Shown: positions 11,856 to 25,879 of the stretch, in pieces
Numbering within the stretch: the first letter of the stretch is position 1
Layout: the number at the start of each line of letters is the position of its first letter
Source: Pilatotrama ljubarskyi
Lineage: Eukaryota > Basidiomycota > Agaricomycetes > Polyporales > Polyporaceae
Assembly (NCBI GenBank): GCA_022385805.1
Contig: MU277695.1
Coordinates: 4,654-43,940 of the forward strand
Direction of reading: 5' to 3'
Length of the DNA: 39,287 nt
Made by a program: the position numbers and the translations under genes
The notes under the pieces: generated by a model
The model's database searches: none
What the model was told of the DNA's origin: nothing
Seen by the model: only the letters and a program-made list of their open reading frames with translations

Positions 11856-13328
11856 TAAAGCGTCTGCACGACGAGTGGGTCAGTAGTCAATATTCTATGC
11901 TGAAACCTGTTGATTGACATACTAGTGATCGTGAGGTAACGAGATGACCGCAGTATCGCCTGGCGTTCACCTTGCCGTGATAATCCAGCCGCGCAGTTCT
12001 CCAGCATCGCGCATCTTTTTGGTCCTATAAAACTTTGTGGACGGAACCGGGTCTTCCGAGGCGCAGAGTGACACATGGCGACTGTCGACTCGGGCGCGTC
12101 CTCGCTGGACCCAATCAAGGATTCGACGGCGGAAGTTTGCACAGGTCATCACTCTCAAATTGTTTATCATATTGCGATCGCGGGGGGAATAGATGCTCAC
12201 TGTAATCCGACTTCTGTCCTGACTCCGACGCCAGTGGCAGCGGGCCCTCGCGCGCAAGGGATTAGTTCGGGTGAGTCGCTTCTGTCTTCTCCTGCTTCCG
12301 TACTTCCATACTCACCACTTGCCCCTCCATGTCGTCACTAGAGTGCCCGCTAATGTCTGAAGAGCCGAGAAGCTTGCATGCCAAGAGCCGGCTCAAGGCC
12401 CCACTGCCATCGCCCAGCCTGAAATGCTTGATCTTCCGCCCTATGTTCCGACGACGGTGTACGGCTTCAAGTATCCGCTGACATAAGGAACGATATCTCC
12501 CTGCATCGTGTCGGGCCTTTGAGAAAGCAGGCACGTCTAAACTTCAGCGAGAATGGGCGTGGGAGCAATTCTCACTATCCTGCTCGCGTCCACCACGTTT
12601 GACGGGGCGCGATTCTGCGAATGAGACCCAGGCTCACAGACTTGCTTCACACAGTGCTGCATCGGGCCGTATAGGTCCACGCACATCCTCATTTACGACC
12701 AAGTTCCCCGCCGTTCGACGCCCAGGTGGAGAATCTTCGGTATGTGTCCCGCCCAAGCGCCTAGTTGTCTCTGACGCGGCTATGGCATAGAATGTCGCAC
12801 ATCGTCTTCGATTGTTAATGTCGCGGAAACGCGTCGGTCTCGATCGACGCATGAGGTAACAACTGTTCTTAATTCGGGAGCGCTGCGCCTGCTATGACTT
12901 CCGACAACTGTTCCGACGCTGCAAGAGGCCGCCTCTCCGTCGCTCCTGCCTCTTCTGCTGTCGTATCGCACCCGCTAGCGAAGCACAACGTTCGCTATCG
13001 CCCCTCGCCATCGGGTCCCTCACCATACCGCTGGCCGGACCATAGATTTGTGCCCATCGACCCAGGGCGATTGCCCAAGCTTCCCGCGACATTCCTCCGC
13101 AACGCTTCGCGAACCTCGGACGCAATATGCCCCCCATGCGCCGTCTCGCGACGATAAAACCAGACTGCGCCCGTACTTACGCTGCTATTCCTTCGTCTTT
13201 CACCGACAAGGAAAGACTACCAGTGGGCTCGTTTGCGTCTTCTTCCCTCCTCGCGCTTGCACGTCGCCAGTCTTCGAGTCTGGAATATCCTACGAACTCT
13301 CTTCGACGATCTTCACGACTCCTGTACC
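11856..13328. other. Intergenic region upstream of the sugar transporter
   Basis: Contains the 3' end signals of the ZZ-protein gene and the promoter of the transporter. A TATAAAA box lies at about 12026, roughly 45 bp before an ATG at 12075 that opens an 88-codon frame (MATVDSGASSLDPIKD...) with a GTGAGT donor at about 12271. Past that donor I find no convincing continuation, so this may be the remnant of a small gene rather than a functional one. A 90-codon minus frame at 12534-12262 is unrecognised. Nothing else is supported. Confidence 0.4.
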
Positions 13329-16173
13329 ATGGGTGGACCTGCAGCGGTGTCGACCGGCGGTAGCCAGGGTTACGCACATCTGATCACCAACCCAAGACCC
13401 TGGTGGAAGAATACGAGGATCATCAAGCTCAACATATGCATAGCACTGCTGTGCGTACCCGACGCGTCTATAATCAGGATTTGAGGATCAACAATTACAT
13501 TTGCAGGCTAATTACTTCGACGACTAATGGCTACGACGGCAGCATGATGAGTGAGTGCACTCCATCCAGTCCCTGCGCCGCACTAACCCAGCAACGGTAG
13601 ACGGTCTTCAATCCTTGCCCCAATGGAACGACGCCTTCAATCACCCATCGGGTAGCAAGGTCTGACACTCGCTGCGTCTTGTGTGCTTGTGGCTCATTCA
13701 TAATCAGCTCGGGCTCTTGAGTGCAATTCAGGTGTGTCGTATTCGTGCGTCACTGGAGTTGTCGCAGTCGCTCACTTAGCCGCATTGTAGAACATTGGTT
13801 CCGTCGCCGCATATCCGTTTTCGCCGTACGTCTCGGATGGGTTGGGCCGACGAGCAGCAGTCATGCTTGGAGCGATGATCATGTGTATCGCAACCGTCCT
13901 ACAGACGGCCTCGCATTCCGTGGGCATGTTCATTGGCGCACGGTAAGAAGTCCGATCCCACCAGATGGTGTTCGGTCCGTTCATACTCTGCGACGTAGGT
14001 TCTTGATCGGCTTCGGACTGACCTTCGCCGCGGCCGCGGCTCCGGTCCTCATTACGGAGATAGCTTACCCTACTCAGAGAGGGCCCGCGACGTCGCTGTA
14101 CAATACGCTCTGGTGCGTCGATCCCTTCCCACATTGTATTCCGCTATCTCTCACATGCGAAATTTTCAGGTTCCTCGGAAGCATTACGTGAGTGCGGCCG
14201 GTTTCCTGCATTCCGTAGCCTTCTAACCACGGTGCATTGCACTAGCGCGGCATGGACGGTACGTTTTCCGAAGGTTAGAACCGGTGGAACATCCTGATTG
14301 GTACACAGACCTTCGGCACATTCCACGTCCCGACAAGTTGGTCTTGGAGGATCCCATCCGCTATTCAAGCACTACCTTCCGTCATCCAAGTATTCCTGGT
14401 TTGGTTCATCCCCGAGTCGCCACGTTGGCTTTGCTCGAAGGGCAGGTGCGTAGCGGACAGGAGCATGCACAGGTTACAGGATTGACCCCGATCCTCTCTA
14501 GAGAGGAACAGGCGCTCCGAGTTCTTGCTTACTATCACGCCGATGGCAACCGGTACGTCCCCTCTCAGGTACCGCTGATCTGAGACTGAGACCCTCACAG
14601 CAACGATCCTCTGGTGGAGTATGAGTTCGAAGAGATTCGCGCCGCCATACGATTTGACCGGGAAGTAGCGGCCAACGTCGGCTGGTTGAGCTTCTTCAAG
14701 ACTCCCGGGAACAGGCGCAGACTGCGCATCATGATCGCGTTGGCTTTCTTCTCTCAGTGGTCCGGCAACAACCTGATGTGAGTAAACTTGGTGCTTCATG
14801 TGTGGCATATACATCGAGACTGACACGAGCGTACAGCGCATACTGTACGTCCAATGATAAATAAACCCTCTAGTATGAGCTGACTCCGGCCCACCTTAGA
14901 TATGAACAAGATCTTCATCTCCATCGGGAGTAAGTATCTAAGATGCGTTTCTTGCGCTTTCTGACAGTTAGCTTCGTAGTCATCGACCCCACCACGCAGC
15001 TCCTGATCGTAAGTCGAGTATTAGCCTAGCCTCTTGGACGCCCCTAATGCGTTCCTTGCAGAACGGCATCCTGAACATCTACAACTTCATTATCGCTGTC
15101 GTTGCGGGCTTGCTCTGCGACAAGATTGGCAGACGGCCTCTGTTCATCGCCTCCACCATCGGTAAGCATTGCGTGGTCCAAGGCATGCACGAGACGCTTA
15201 CTTCTCGGCAGGCATGCTTGTCTTCTGGATTCTGCAAACGGTCTGCTTTGCTCTGTACTCGGAGAAGGGAGACACTGCTGCCGCGCATACCTTTATCGCG
15301 ATGATCTGTGAGTGGTCTACGACACTTCATTCGAATGTACAGGCTAACGAAGACATTGCAAGTCTTGTTCTACGGATTTTGTAAGCCGTCTCATCTTTCA
15401 CGCGCGGTTGACATGATACATGATGCTGAGTGGTCTGTTGCAGATGATGTACGCCTGAATGCTCCCTAATGTATCGAAACTGGCTAATGAGGCTTGATAG
15501 ATTGCATTCACGCCCTTGATTGTCGCGTACGTCCACCATCGCGCTGTGTTCGAAGGGAACAGATGGCAGGTGCTGACATGACGAATTTTGCACAGGTACA
15601 CGGTCGAGATCCTGCCCTACCCTCTTCGCGCGAAGGGGTTCACGATCTTCAACTTCGCGCTGTCGCTGTCTTTGATCTTCAACCAGTACGTCTTCCGTCC
15701 TGTGACGGAGCATTCGTTGACGCGTCCGGCACTCTGCAGATACATCAATCCCATCGCACTGGCTGCGTATGTACTTTGGTGTTCGTTCTCTCACTAGCAA
15801 GCTGACACAGTGCACCTGTATATGTAGTCTCGGGTGGAAGTATTACGTGAGTTGGCTACCCATGATTCTCAGGGCGTAGCTGACGACATCACAGGTTGTA
15901 TACGTCTGCTGGCTCGCCTTCGAGGTGTGCTTCATATGGCGCTTCCTCATTGAGACCAAGAACGTACGTCTCTGCTACTTGGTGTTGCGTCCTGACGCTA
16001 AGCTTTGACGAGAAATGTAGCGTACACTGGAGGAGACTGCAGCACTCTTTGACGGCGAAGACACAGCGGCCCACCTTGCGGAACACGCGGCGGTCAATGC
16101 CGGCATTGCCGACTCGCACTCGGACCGGGAGAAGGCTTCTTCGGAGGATATCATAGAGGAAGTCAAGGCCTGA
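13329..16173 (+). CDS. MFS sugar porter, lactose-permease-like, 24 exons
   Basis: Plasma-membrane sugar transporter of the major facilitator superfamily, 526 aa, probably 12 membrane helices. Exons: 13329-13450, 13507-13550, 13601-13659, 13707-13730, 13791-13942, 13999-14112, 14170-14187, 14246-14258, 14309-14445, 14502-14552, 14601-14777, 14837-14844, 14900-14929, 14980-15008, 15062-15161, 15212-15307, 15363-15380, 15444-15448, 15501-15526, 15596-15685, 15740-15766, 15828-15846, 15895-15963, 16021-16173. Family marks: TTNGYDGSMMNGLQSLPQW near the N-terminus, DGLGRRAAV, PESPRWL after helix 6, DKIGRRPL, YTVEILPYPLRAKG and ETKNRTLEE. The tail is hydrophilic and acidic. The closest class by these motifs is the fungal lactose permease/general sugar porter group, but the actual substrate cannot be read from sequence. 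It contains exons of 5, 8, 13, 18 and 18 nt; all are needed to restore conserved residues and frame. Confidence 0.9.
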
Positions 16174-16569
16174 TGTTGACATTCCGGATTCGAGAGCGGA
16201 CCAGGTCCAAGTTGTTCGCGAACGTGCAGAATGAAGCCATCTGGATGCTGTATTTGTACTCAGTCAGACGCTCCTCTCATAGCTTCCGGTACTTTCCCCA
16301 ACCTTTGCATGCTAGTGTCACTGTAGAATACCAGAGCTCTCGGCAGCTAAATGAAAAGTGGAGTCGCGCGCGGGCGAACATACTGAGTTTCCAAACGCGG
16401 CACGCGGGTGCCTTGATTTGAGGATGTTTGCGTGCTGTGGCTGAAATTTCTATCCTGCAGCGGAGAGTCTTTCGACTCGCGCTGCTGCTGCGTCTCGACC
16501 TCCTCGACACCGTCCTCGTCGTCCTCGCCGTCCTCGCCTGTGCTCTGATCTCTGCTTTTGCTTTCTAAG
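16174..16569. other. Intergenic: transporter 3' end and GGC1 promoter
   Basis: Short tandem intergenic space. The last 100 bp or so before the ATG at 16570 are pyrimidine-rich with several GTCCTCG/CCTCG repeats, which is typical of fungal promoters and leaders. I see no further gene. Confidence 0.5.
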
Positions 16570-17818
16570 ATGTCGCCTACGCTCAATGTCAAAGGCAGTG
16601 ACTCCGGTGCAGCCCGTGTCCTCGGCTCGGGAGCCTCAGGTGCGTGCGCACCAGCGACCTCTCCGGACGGCCGGGAACTCACACAAGTATGACCGCCAGG
16701 TATCGCTGAGCTGCTTCTGTTCCATCCCGTGGATACCATCGCGAAGCGGTTGATGAGCAACAAGTCCAAGGTGCGTTTGCGCTGCTAGAACCGCCACAAG
16801 CCGTACCTCATACGACCTACCACGACCTCGCATAGGTCTCGCTGTCCACGCTCTCCCCCATCATCTTCAAGGAGTACGCGACAGCGCCCCTGGGTCGTCG
16901 TTTGCTCTCTCTGTTTCCCGGACTTGGCTATGCTGCCGGCTACAAGGTCACCCAGCGGATATACAAGTACGGCGGGCAGCCGTGGTTCAGCGACATCCTC
17001 TCCAAGAACTACAAGGACAGCTTCACGAACGCGTTCGGCGAGCGCAAGGGGAAGATGATGCTGCAGGCGACAGCTGGCAGGTACGTGCAAAGCGCGCCCG
17101 CTACGTGTACCTCCAGCTGACCTTCTTGCCAAGCTTGACGGGTATCGGTGAAGTCGTGAGTACCTCCCGTGCACCCGGCCGGAGCCTCTTCACGCAATCT
17201 GAACTCCTGCGTAGGTCCTGCTTCCTCTGGATGCTCTCAAGATCAAGCGTCAGGTGAACCCTGAGGCATTCCGTGGCCGCGGCATGCTCCGTATCTTCCT
17301 GGAGGAGGGCACCACGCTCTACCGTGGCTGGGGTTGGACGATGGCCAGGAATGCCCCTGGTAGTTTCGCTGTGAGTGATGCATCGACTTTGCACTCGCGT
17401 ACAAACTCATGTCTTCGCTTGTAGCTCTTCGGTGCCTCGGCGGTGACGAAGGAGTACGTCTTCGGCATCCAAGACTACCACAAGGCCACCTGGGGACAGA
17501 ACTTTGTCGCGTCTGTCGCGGGTGCTGTCGCGTCCATCACGGTCGCCGCGCCCCTGGACACGATCAAGACGCGTATCCAGAACGCCAACTTCGAGAGCAA
17601 GGTCAGCGGGTTCACGGTGGTCAAGGATCTCCTCAAGAACGAGGGCCCTACCGCGCTCTTCAAGGGCTTGACGCCCAAGGTCAGTCTACGTCCTATCTGT
17701 GATACGACAGACACTGATCGTCGATCCGCCCATGTAGATCCTGGTCGTCGGCCCGAAGCTGGTCTTCAGCTACACCCTGGCGCAGTCGCTAATTCCCTGG
17801 TTCTCGAAATACGTATAA
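16570..17818 (+). CDS. GGC1: Mitochondrial GTP/GDP carrier
   Basis: Mitochondrial carrier family protein of the inner membrane that in yeast (Ggc1/Yhm1) exchanges GTP for GDP and influences mitochondrial iron handling. Seven exons: 16570-16639, 16700-16770, 16836-17080, 17134-17155, 17215-17370, 17425-17679, 17738-17818, giving 299 aa, the normal size (yeast about 300). Three carrier signatures are visible: HPVDTIAKR, PLDALKIKR and PLDTIKTRIQ. Orthology to Ggc1 rather than another carrier rests on the long near-identical stretches LFPGLGYAAGYKV, RIYKYGGQP, LYRGWGWTMARNAPGSFALFG and LTPK...GPKLVFSYTLAQSLIP. The start ATG lies in a good context after a pyrimidine-rich leader and gives the short hydrophilic N-terminus expected of the family. 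The 5' neighbour is the sugar transporter, in tandem; the 3' neighbour is convergent. Confidence 0.95.
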
Positions 17819-18261
17819 TCGACCCACCGCTATCCTACCCATCCTAATCCTCCACCGCCCCCCGTCCTCTACTGCTATGCTCCTTACGACCTAGATACGC
17901 TGCCGCGACCATCGCGTAGAAAAAGTATAGTCATCCATCGTCGTATCCCTCCGCTCATTGCGCATCTTCTAGATTCATATAATAGATTCTTGGTTGGTTG
18001 GAATTGATTTTCTTGGGCGCTCAGAAAACGTTCTTCGCGGTCCTCGGTGCTTTACTGGATCGGACGAGACCTTCACATTCACGAACCCTACAGACAGTCC
18101 GAGTCTTGTTCCAGAGATCGTGTTCACGATGATAAAAGACATACAATGTGGGGCAACAGAGCGTAAGACAGAGAGAAGAGTCGTGAGCCTAAACAACTAG
18201 AGCGATGCCGCGCGGCGGACATGGCAGGATGGCAGAGTAGACGCGAAGCACGAAGCACAGC
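17819..18261. other. Convergent intergenic region (3' ends of GGC1 and SNX3 genes)
   Basis: The two flanking genes converge here, so this 443 bp should carry both 3' untranslated regions. A/T content rises around 17920-18010 (for example ATTCATATAATAGATTC at about 17972-17988), compatible with polyadenylation. No gene seen. Confidence 0.5.
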
Positions 18262-19017
18262 CTACTGCCACTGCGACTTGTCCCACGCAGGGTCCTGCAG
18301 GAACGCACACAATACCTTGCTCCCAGTCTGCTCACGCGCCGCCAATCAGCATACGTCTAACAAAGGAAGACATATCTCGCATACGCACCTGAAGCAGAGG
18401 GTGTCCAGCGACGATAGTCAGGAAGCGCTCGAGGCCCTCGCGCCGGGCCTCGATGACCTCGTCCGAGAAGCGGTTCGTGAAGACCTTGCCCGGGAGAGGC
18501 GGGATGTTCACGCGCGTCGACTCGCGCTCAAGGATATCGCGGAAGGCCTCGAAGTCAGAGTAGCGGCGGCGCACGACCGAGTGGCGGAGCTTGAACGCGG
18601 GGATGTTCGTCTGTCGCGGACGGTGCATCCAGAGCCAAAAGTAGTAAGTATCCTGGTGAGCGACAGGGTATGGCAGCGACGACAGATGGCTCGCGCACCT
18701 TGCAGACGATTTCGTAGTCGGTGTACATCTTGCGGCCGAATCCTGCGACGCCGCAAGTGCTCGCTCAGCACACGACCATTGCGCAGATGCGCGCGACTGT
18801 GCTCACCGTGCGTTTGTGGATTGCGGACCTCGATCTCGAGGAAGCTCTCGGGGACGCTGTACATCTCCTCGATCTGCAAGGCCGTATCTCCCCATGTCGG
18901 TGTCCGTAACTAGACGTCACCATACATGCGGGGATCACTCACGCTCTGCTCCCGCCCACCGAGGCGGGGCTCATCGAATACGCTCGCACGTGCAAAGGGA
19001 GAGACAGTCGTGGTCAT
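18262..19017 (-). CDS. SNX3: Sorting nexin SNX3/Grd19 (PX domain)
   Basis: Small PX-only sorting nexin that binds phosphatidylinositol 3-phosphate on early endosomes and works with retromer in cargo recycling (Grd19/Snx3 in yeast). Five exons: 19017-18943, 18909-18807, 18742-18699, 18610-18389, 18327-18262, giving 169 aa, close to the usual 160-170. The PX fold is nearly unbroken family consensus: [74 protein letters not shown] and HPLLQTGSKVL. The lipid-contacting Arg-Arg-Tyr, Pro-Pro-Leu-Pro-Gly-Lys and Arg-Arg are present. I chose the ATG at 19017 ([14 protein letters not shown]) because it gives a normal-length N-terminus; the frame stays open upstream to ATGs at 19191 and 19209, which would add a Pro-rich 58-64 residue extension, so an upstream start cannot be excluded. 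Confidence 0.93.
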
Positions 19018-19463
19018 CGCGGTGCGGAAGGGCGGGGGCGGTGAAGGCGGAGGTGGTGGTACGCAGCGGAGTTGGTGCGAGCGCCGTCGAGCGCGCCTCG
19101 GTTCGTCACTCTCGGCTAGTCCGCCTTCGTAGACGCCCACAGTACCTGAGCGGGCAGTGCGTCCTCGGACGAAGCTTCCAGAGCCAGTCATGCTCAAGAA
19201 AGCGGGCATAACAAATGTGTGTAGTAGGACATAGGGTCGGGGCTGTTGTTCGTACGTAGGTACATGGATCCAAGCAGAGCAGTCGACAACGGCGTAGATA
19301 TCTCGGCGTACAGATGGAGGCTACCAAGCATAGGTGGTACTCGAGAGTTCGTTCTCAGAATGATACATTTTGTGTAGATCTGTCGTATAGGTGGTTAGCG
19401 TAGGGCCAACTAGCCAGCGCCACGGTGAAACTTACAGATCAAGCAAACAAGAGGATTGCCGGA
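19018..19463. other. Intergenic: SNX3 promoter and 3' end of the disordered-protein gene
   Basis: Both neighbours read on the minus strand, so this 446 bp holds the promoter of the SNX3 gene and the downstream region of the next gene. The part 19018-19209 remains open in the SNX3 frame and could be coding if an upstream start is used. Nothing else recognised. Confidence 0.4.
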
Positions 19464-22400
19464 CTAATAGCGCCTGTCGTCCCTCCCGTACGCAGACCTC
19501 GCATACGGAGCCGGAGAGCGCGGAGGTGGCATGCGCGGCCCAGGGTCCGCTCGCCTGTCATACGGCGCATAGCCAGGGACATCCCTGTCCCTCGGGTCGA
19601 GATAATCTCTCTCGCGTCCTCCAGGGCTGGCCGGGTACCGCGGGTCGTCATAGTATGCGCTACTCGGCGGAGGTGGCGGTGTCCGCATGCGGGGAGCGTA
19701 CTCGACTGGACCTCCTCGAGGCGGCTCCTCAGGATAATACGGACCCGCTGCATACGGATCTTCACGCGCACGCTTCAATGGCGGACGCATGTCGTCGCTC
19801 GCGCCGCTCCGCCTCAGTGGACTCGGGCTGCGCGGACGCACGCGAGAATACGCGGGGGCGAGTTCGACACCGTATCGGCCGCGATCGAGGTATGCCCGCT
19901 CGTCGGGATAGGCATCGGTGAGCCGCGCGCTCAGGGGTCGCTCATACGCGCGTGCGGGGGGCGGAGGCGGCGGGACGTCCGGGGGATACGCCGCCCTGCG
20001 TTCGCGCTCTTCGCGAGTCTCCCACGCAGGTGGCACGGCCTCGCGCTCGACAAACCGTGCGTCGCGGTCGTACTCGCGACCTCGCTCCCACGACCGGTCG
20101 TTCCACTCCTCGTACGGTCTCTCTCCATCCCGCCATTCTCTTGCGTGGGGATCGGCAGCCATCCTGCGAGCAGGCTCCGGCTCTCTGTACGGTGCAGCTT
20201 CTCCAGCAGGCACCCAGGCGCGGTCGCGGGGCGGATACGGATCTGCAGGGGGTGGCGGAGGGGATGGACGTCGGTACGACAGGCGGCTCTCCGGGGCGCG
20301 AGGATGGAGAGGGTCAACATCCATCAAGTCAGGGCCAGGAGGAGGGGCGGGTGCAGCACGTCGCTCAGATGCGTACCGATCCCGATCCTGTTCAGGACCA
20401 GGGCCGGGACCAGGACCGGGACGATAGGATAGACGGTCCCTGGGCTCGCCTACAGGGCGGAACTCACGAACGTCAGAACGTGCAGGAGAACGGCCCGGAG
20501 AAGGCGGTCTGAATGAGCGCGGCTCGTCACGAGCCACCGAAGGCGCACGGTATGAACGCGGAGGAGGCGGCTGTGCCCGGTCGCTCCCAGCAGGGGTGGC
20601 CGGGCGGGTGAACCGATCCGCCGGCGTGAAAACGCGATCCTGTGCATGCGCAGGCGCGCGTTCTGTAGGTGGTGGGGGTCGTGCAGGCTCAGCCAGGATA
20701 GTACGGTCATCGACAGGACGAGCTACCGGGCGCTCAACAGGGGGCAGAGGCGGCCTAGGTGGCCGGTCATCAGATGGAGGTGGACGCAAAGGTCGTTCTT
20801 CAAGGGCAGCAGGCGTAGAGAGGCGCTCTTCCAGAGAAGGCGGAGCGTTCGCAGGACGGCTGAGACGATCCTCCAGACGGGGCACTGATCTGTCGTCCTG
20901 TCTCACGGGAGGGAGACTGAGCCTCTCGTGAAGACTCGGAGGTGCGCGACTGATGCGCTCTTCAAGCGGTACCGGCGGACGTGCGTTCCGGTCATCAGTA
21001 CGAGCATTGCGGTCCTCAAGAGTCGGGCGAGCAGGCACAGAGTCAAGTAGGCTAGGAATCGGAGTACGACTGATGCGCTCCTCCAGTGGAGGCGCACGAC
21101 GCTCTTCTGGTCCAGCCCTGGGTGCACGCTCCGCGGAGACAGGCGGGCGCCTATCTTCGCTGGAAGACGTCGGTACATATCTGTCGACAGCAGGAGGCGC
21201 AGGACGGCGGTCGTCCACAGGTCGACGGTCTAGAGACATAGCAGGAGACGGAGGAACAGGAGCACGGCGATCATCCATTGTTCTTCCTATCTTCTCATTG
21301 ATATCAGGAGAAGGAGGGCGCCGACGATCGTCTGCACTGGTCCCAGAGCGCTCATAGACTGCCGCAGGCGGAGGTCGCCTGTCCTCGGGCGGCCTTGTAA
21401 GACGCTCTGCAGCTGCTGGCGGGGGAGGCGGCCGACGGTCATCATTGACTCTGAGCTGGCGGTCAGAAACAGAGGCCGAAGACACTGGAAGCCGTCGGTC
21501 GTCCACAGGTGGTGGCTGCTTGGAGATGGGTTCCTCCGGAACTACAGGCGGAGGAGGGCGACGCTCATCAGGTGCAGACGGCCGCGGCGCAGCAACGTCA
21601 GCAGGCGGACGAACGATCGCACGCTCCTCTCCGAGGTTGCGAATAGGCCGCGGTTCAGGGGGGCTCTTGTCAGCCAGACGAGGAGACGTGAAGGAGCCCT
21701 CGGAAGCCTTCGAGTCATAGCGGCGGGGAGGATACCTAGGTTCATAGCGTCGACTGTCAGGAGAAGGGCGACGATTGTCCGCAGGGCGAGGAGGGCGGTC
21801 GTCGTTGCGCCTGTCTTCACGGAACCGGTTGGGTTCTTCCCTGGGTGGCTGACGCCCTCGGTCGCGCTCGAAGTCTCGGTCTTTGTCGCGCTCCCTGTCT
21901 CGCTCACGTTCTCTGTCACGGTCCACTATCCTCTGATCTCTTGGCGGCAGAGGCCTGACATCGTTGCCATGTCCGTTCCCATTGGCATTGTTCGGAGCAT
22001 TGAGGTTGCCCGGACGGGGAGACTCAGAGACACGCCCACCAGCTCTATTGACATCGTTGCGATGCTGCCGATCGTCCAGATTCCCTCTCGAGCCCCAAGC
22101 AGGGTCCCGAGGTCGCAGATCCTCTCTGCCCTTAGGAGGGGACAGCTTCGCAGGGGGAGGCTCACCAGGAGCTGCAGGACTCTCTGTGACGTCGCGCCGA
22201 AGACCCTTGTCGGGACTTGGAGGTTTCCCAGAAGCTTGTTCAAGTCGCTGCAGCCCAGGGGGGCCCATGGTAGGGCTGGTGTTCGTGTCGGTATAAGACC
22301 CGGGGATGTTGGAGACGGCGGAAGCAGAAGAATCGTACTTGGCCGAGGGAGGAGCGTCGTACCTGTCATTGGTGCGCTTCCGAGAGGGCTGGGAGGTCTG

Positions 22401-23202
22401 TGACGAACATGAAGACGGTTAGTAGTCGACTCAGGCAGGACATGGAAGCGAGTGGCACATTGATCTTGGGAGATTCGCTCACGGAGGAGCGATGCGGAGG
22501 CTTTCTGGTGTTATCGCGAGGAGATTGGTGGGGCACACGAGAGGTAGCTTGGTTCAAGACATTCGCAGAAGAGACATCGGAGTTGGCTTTAGCAGCAGCA
22601 GCAGCAGCAGCAGCAGCGCCGTGAGGAAGCAGATTCAGACCAGGCGGAGAGACATCATCTGTGGGAACTTGCTCAGGATGAGGCGGGACGTGAGACGAGA
22701 GAGCAGGCTTGGGACCCAGATAGACACTAGCGAGAGCAGCAGGCTGAGGGATCGGACGGAAGAGCTCGTGCTGGTTGTTCTTGATGGTCTCCTTGAGCCT
22801 CTCCAGGATCTCTAGGTCGCTCTGGCCTGGCGGGAGGGCATGGTGAGCTGGGGACGGCTGTGGGATAGGCTGAGGCTGGGCTGGGTAGAAGTGCGGTGGC
22901 GAGTGCTGAGGGTGGAAGGGGGGCCGGGCGACAGGAGACATGTTGAAGCTGTAGGGGAACGGGCCAGAGAAGGGCTGGAGAGGATAGGGGGCGGCAGACA
23001 AGACGGGCGGGCCAGCGGGGGAGAGGGGGGAGCCGACAGCGAAGGGCGGGGAGAGGATGGCGGGGGCGGGGGAGTCGTCTGGGCTGAGCTGGCTGTGGGC
23101 GGGAAATGCGGAGTCTGGGCCGTCTGTGAGGGTGGTGACGGTGCGCTCGCGGGGAGGAGCGTTGCTGCGGCCTTTGCGCTTCTTGTTGGGCCTTGTCGCC
23201 AT
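19464..23202 (-). CDS. 1225-aa disordered protein rich in Pro/Arg/Asp repeats
   Basis: Function unknown; no folded domain recognised. Two exons, 23202-22459 and 22397-19464, join across a 61-nt intron with a perfect CTACTAAC branch site (donor GTGCCA), giving 1225 aa. The N-terminus has a basic cluster (NKKRKGR) that could be a nuclear signal, followed by a Pro-rich part and one possible helix (DLEILERLKETIKNNQHELF). A nine-alanine run is coded by (GCT)n at about 22591-22617. The middle carries dozens of imperfect repeats of the form [DE]DRRPPP and LEERISR/LEDRLSR, preceded by an Arg/Asp/Glu alternation (DRERERDRERDKDRDFERDR). The C-terminus is Arg/Tyr/Pro-rich (RYPPRR, PYDRR, DDRRY end). The composition recalls RNA-binding or condensate-forming nuclear proteins, but that is inference only. 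It is divergent from the lysyl-tRNA synthetase gene. The ATG at 23202 was preferred to an in-frame one at 23307. Confidence 0.75.
22591..22617. repeat. (AGC)9 trinucleotide repeat coding for poly-alanine
   Basis: Nine perfect AGC units on the plus strand, read as GCT (Ala) on the coding minus strand within the disordered-protein gene. Such tracts vary in length by slippage, always in codon multiples, so allele-length differences among strains are likely. Confidence 0.85.
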
Positions 23203-23675
23203 CTGTGGGTCCACCGCCGTTGCAAAATATTTGCACACCGCCTCCTGCACGCACGCGACCGCAGCTCCCTTCTGCGGCAGTCTCACGAGACTCGAGACGG
23301 AGGACAAGAAGAACGGGGCCAGGAGCAGCCAAGCAAGACACTCGAGATGGGCGCAAGACGCAAGACGAGGAGATCATCGCTGCCCATCGCCCGCTCGCCG
23401 TCCTTATCGCCTGCCATCGCCTTCATTGTCTCTCTTATCCAGTTACGCGTGACTATAGCACTGTCACTCCGTGTGACACGCCGTTCTATTCGTGGGAGCA
23501 GCTGATGTAAGCGCCTCCTGCCCTCTGGGACGCGGGTCGTGACTCGAAATGAAAGCAGCGAAAAGTTAAAGTGCAGAGGTGGATGCAGAGACTGATTTCC
23601 CTCAGATCCTCTGCACTCCTCTTCAGACGTCCCATCCCTCCTCCTCCTCACCTCGCCCCCGTACTCTTGCGCAGG
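23203..23675. promoter_or_regulatory. Shared divergent promoter region
   Basis: 473 bp between the start codons of the minus-strand disordered-protein gene and the plus-strand lysyl-tRNA synthetase gene. Both promoters must lie here. The synthetase side (23590-23675) is strongly pyrimidine-rich, ending CTCTTGCGCAGG just before the ATG. No TATA box or clear factor site stands out. Confidence 0.55.

Positions 23676-25879
<2,204 letters not shown>

Noticed and set aside
12075..12341. 88-codon frame starting MATVDSGASS with an upstream TATAAAA box
   Set aside because: The start region looks gene-like but I could not extend it across the GTGAGT donor into anything coherent, so it is only mentioned in the intergenic entry.
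19425..20432. 335-codon plus-strand frame rich in Arg and Ser
   Set aside because: Antisense of the repeat-rich disordered-protein gene; its composition follows from the Pro/Arg/Asp codons on the other strand.
22840..23505. 221-codon plus-strand frame running through the divergent promoter
   Set aside because: Mostly antisense to the Pro-rich first exon of the disordered-protein gene; low-complexity Gly/Arg composition.
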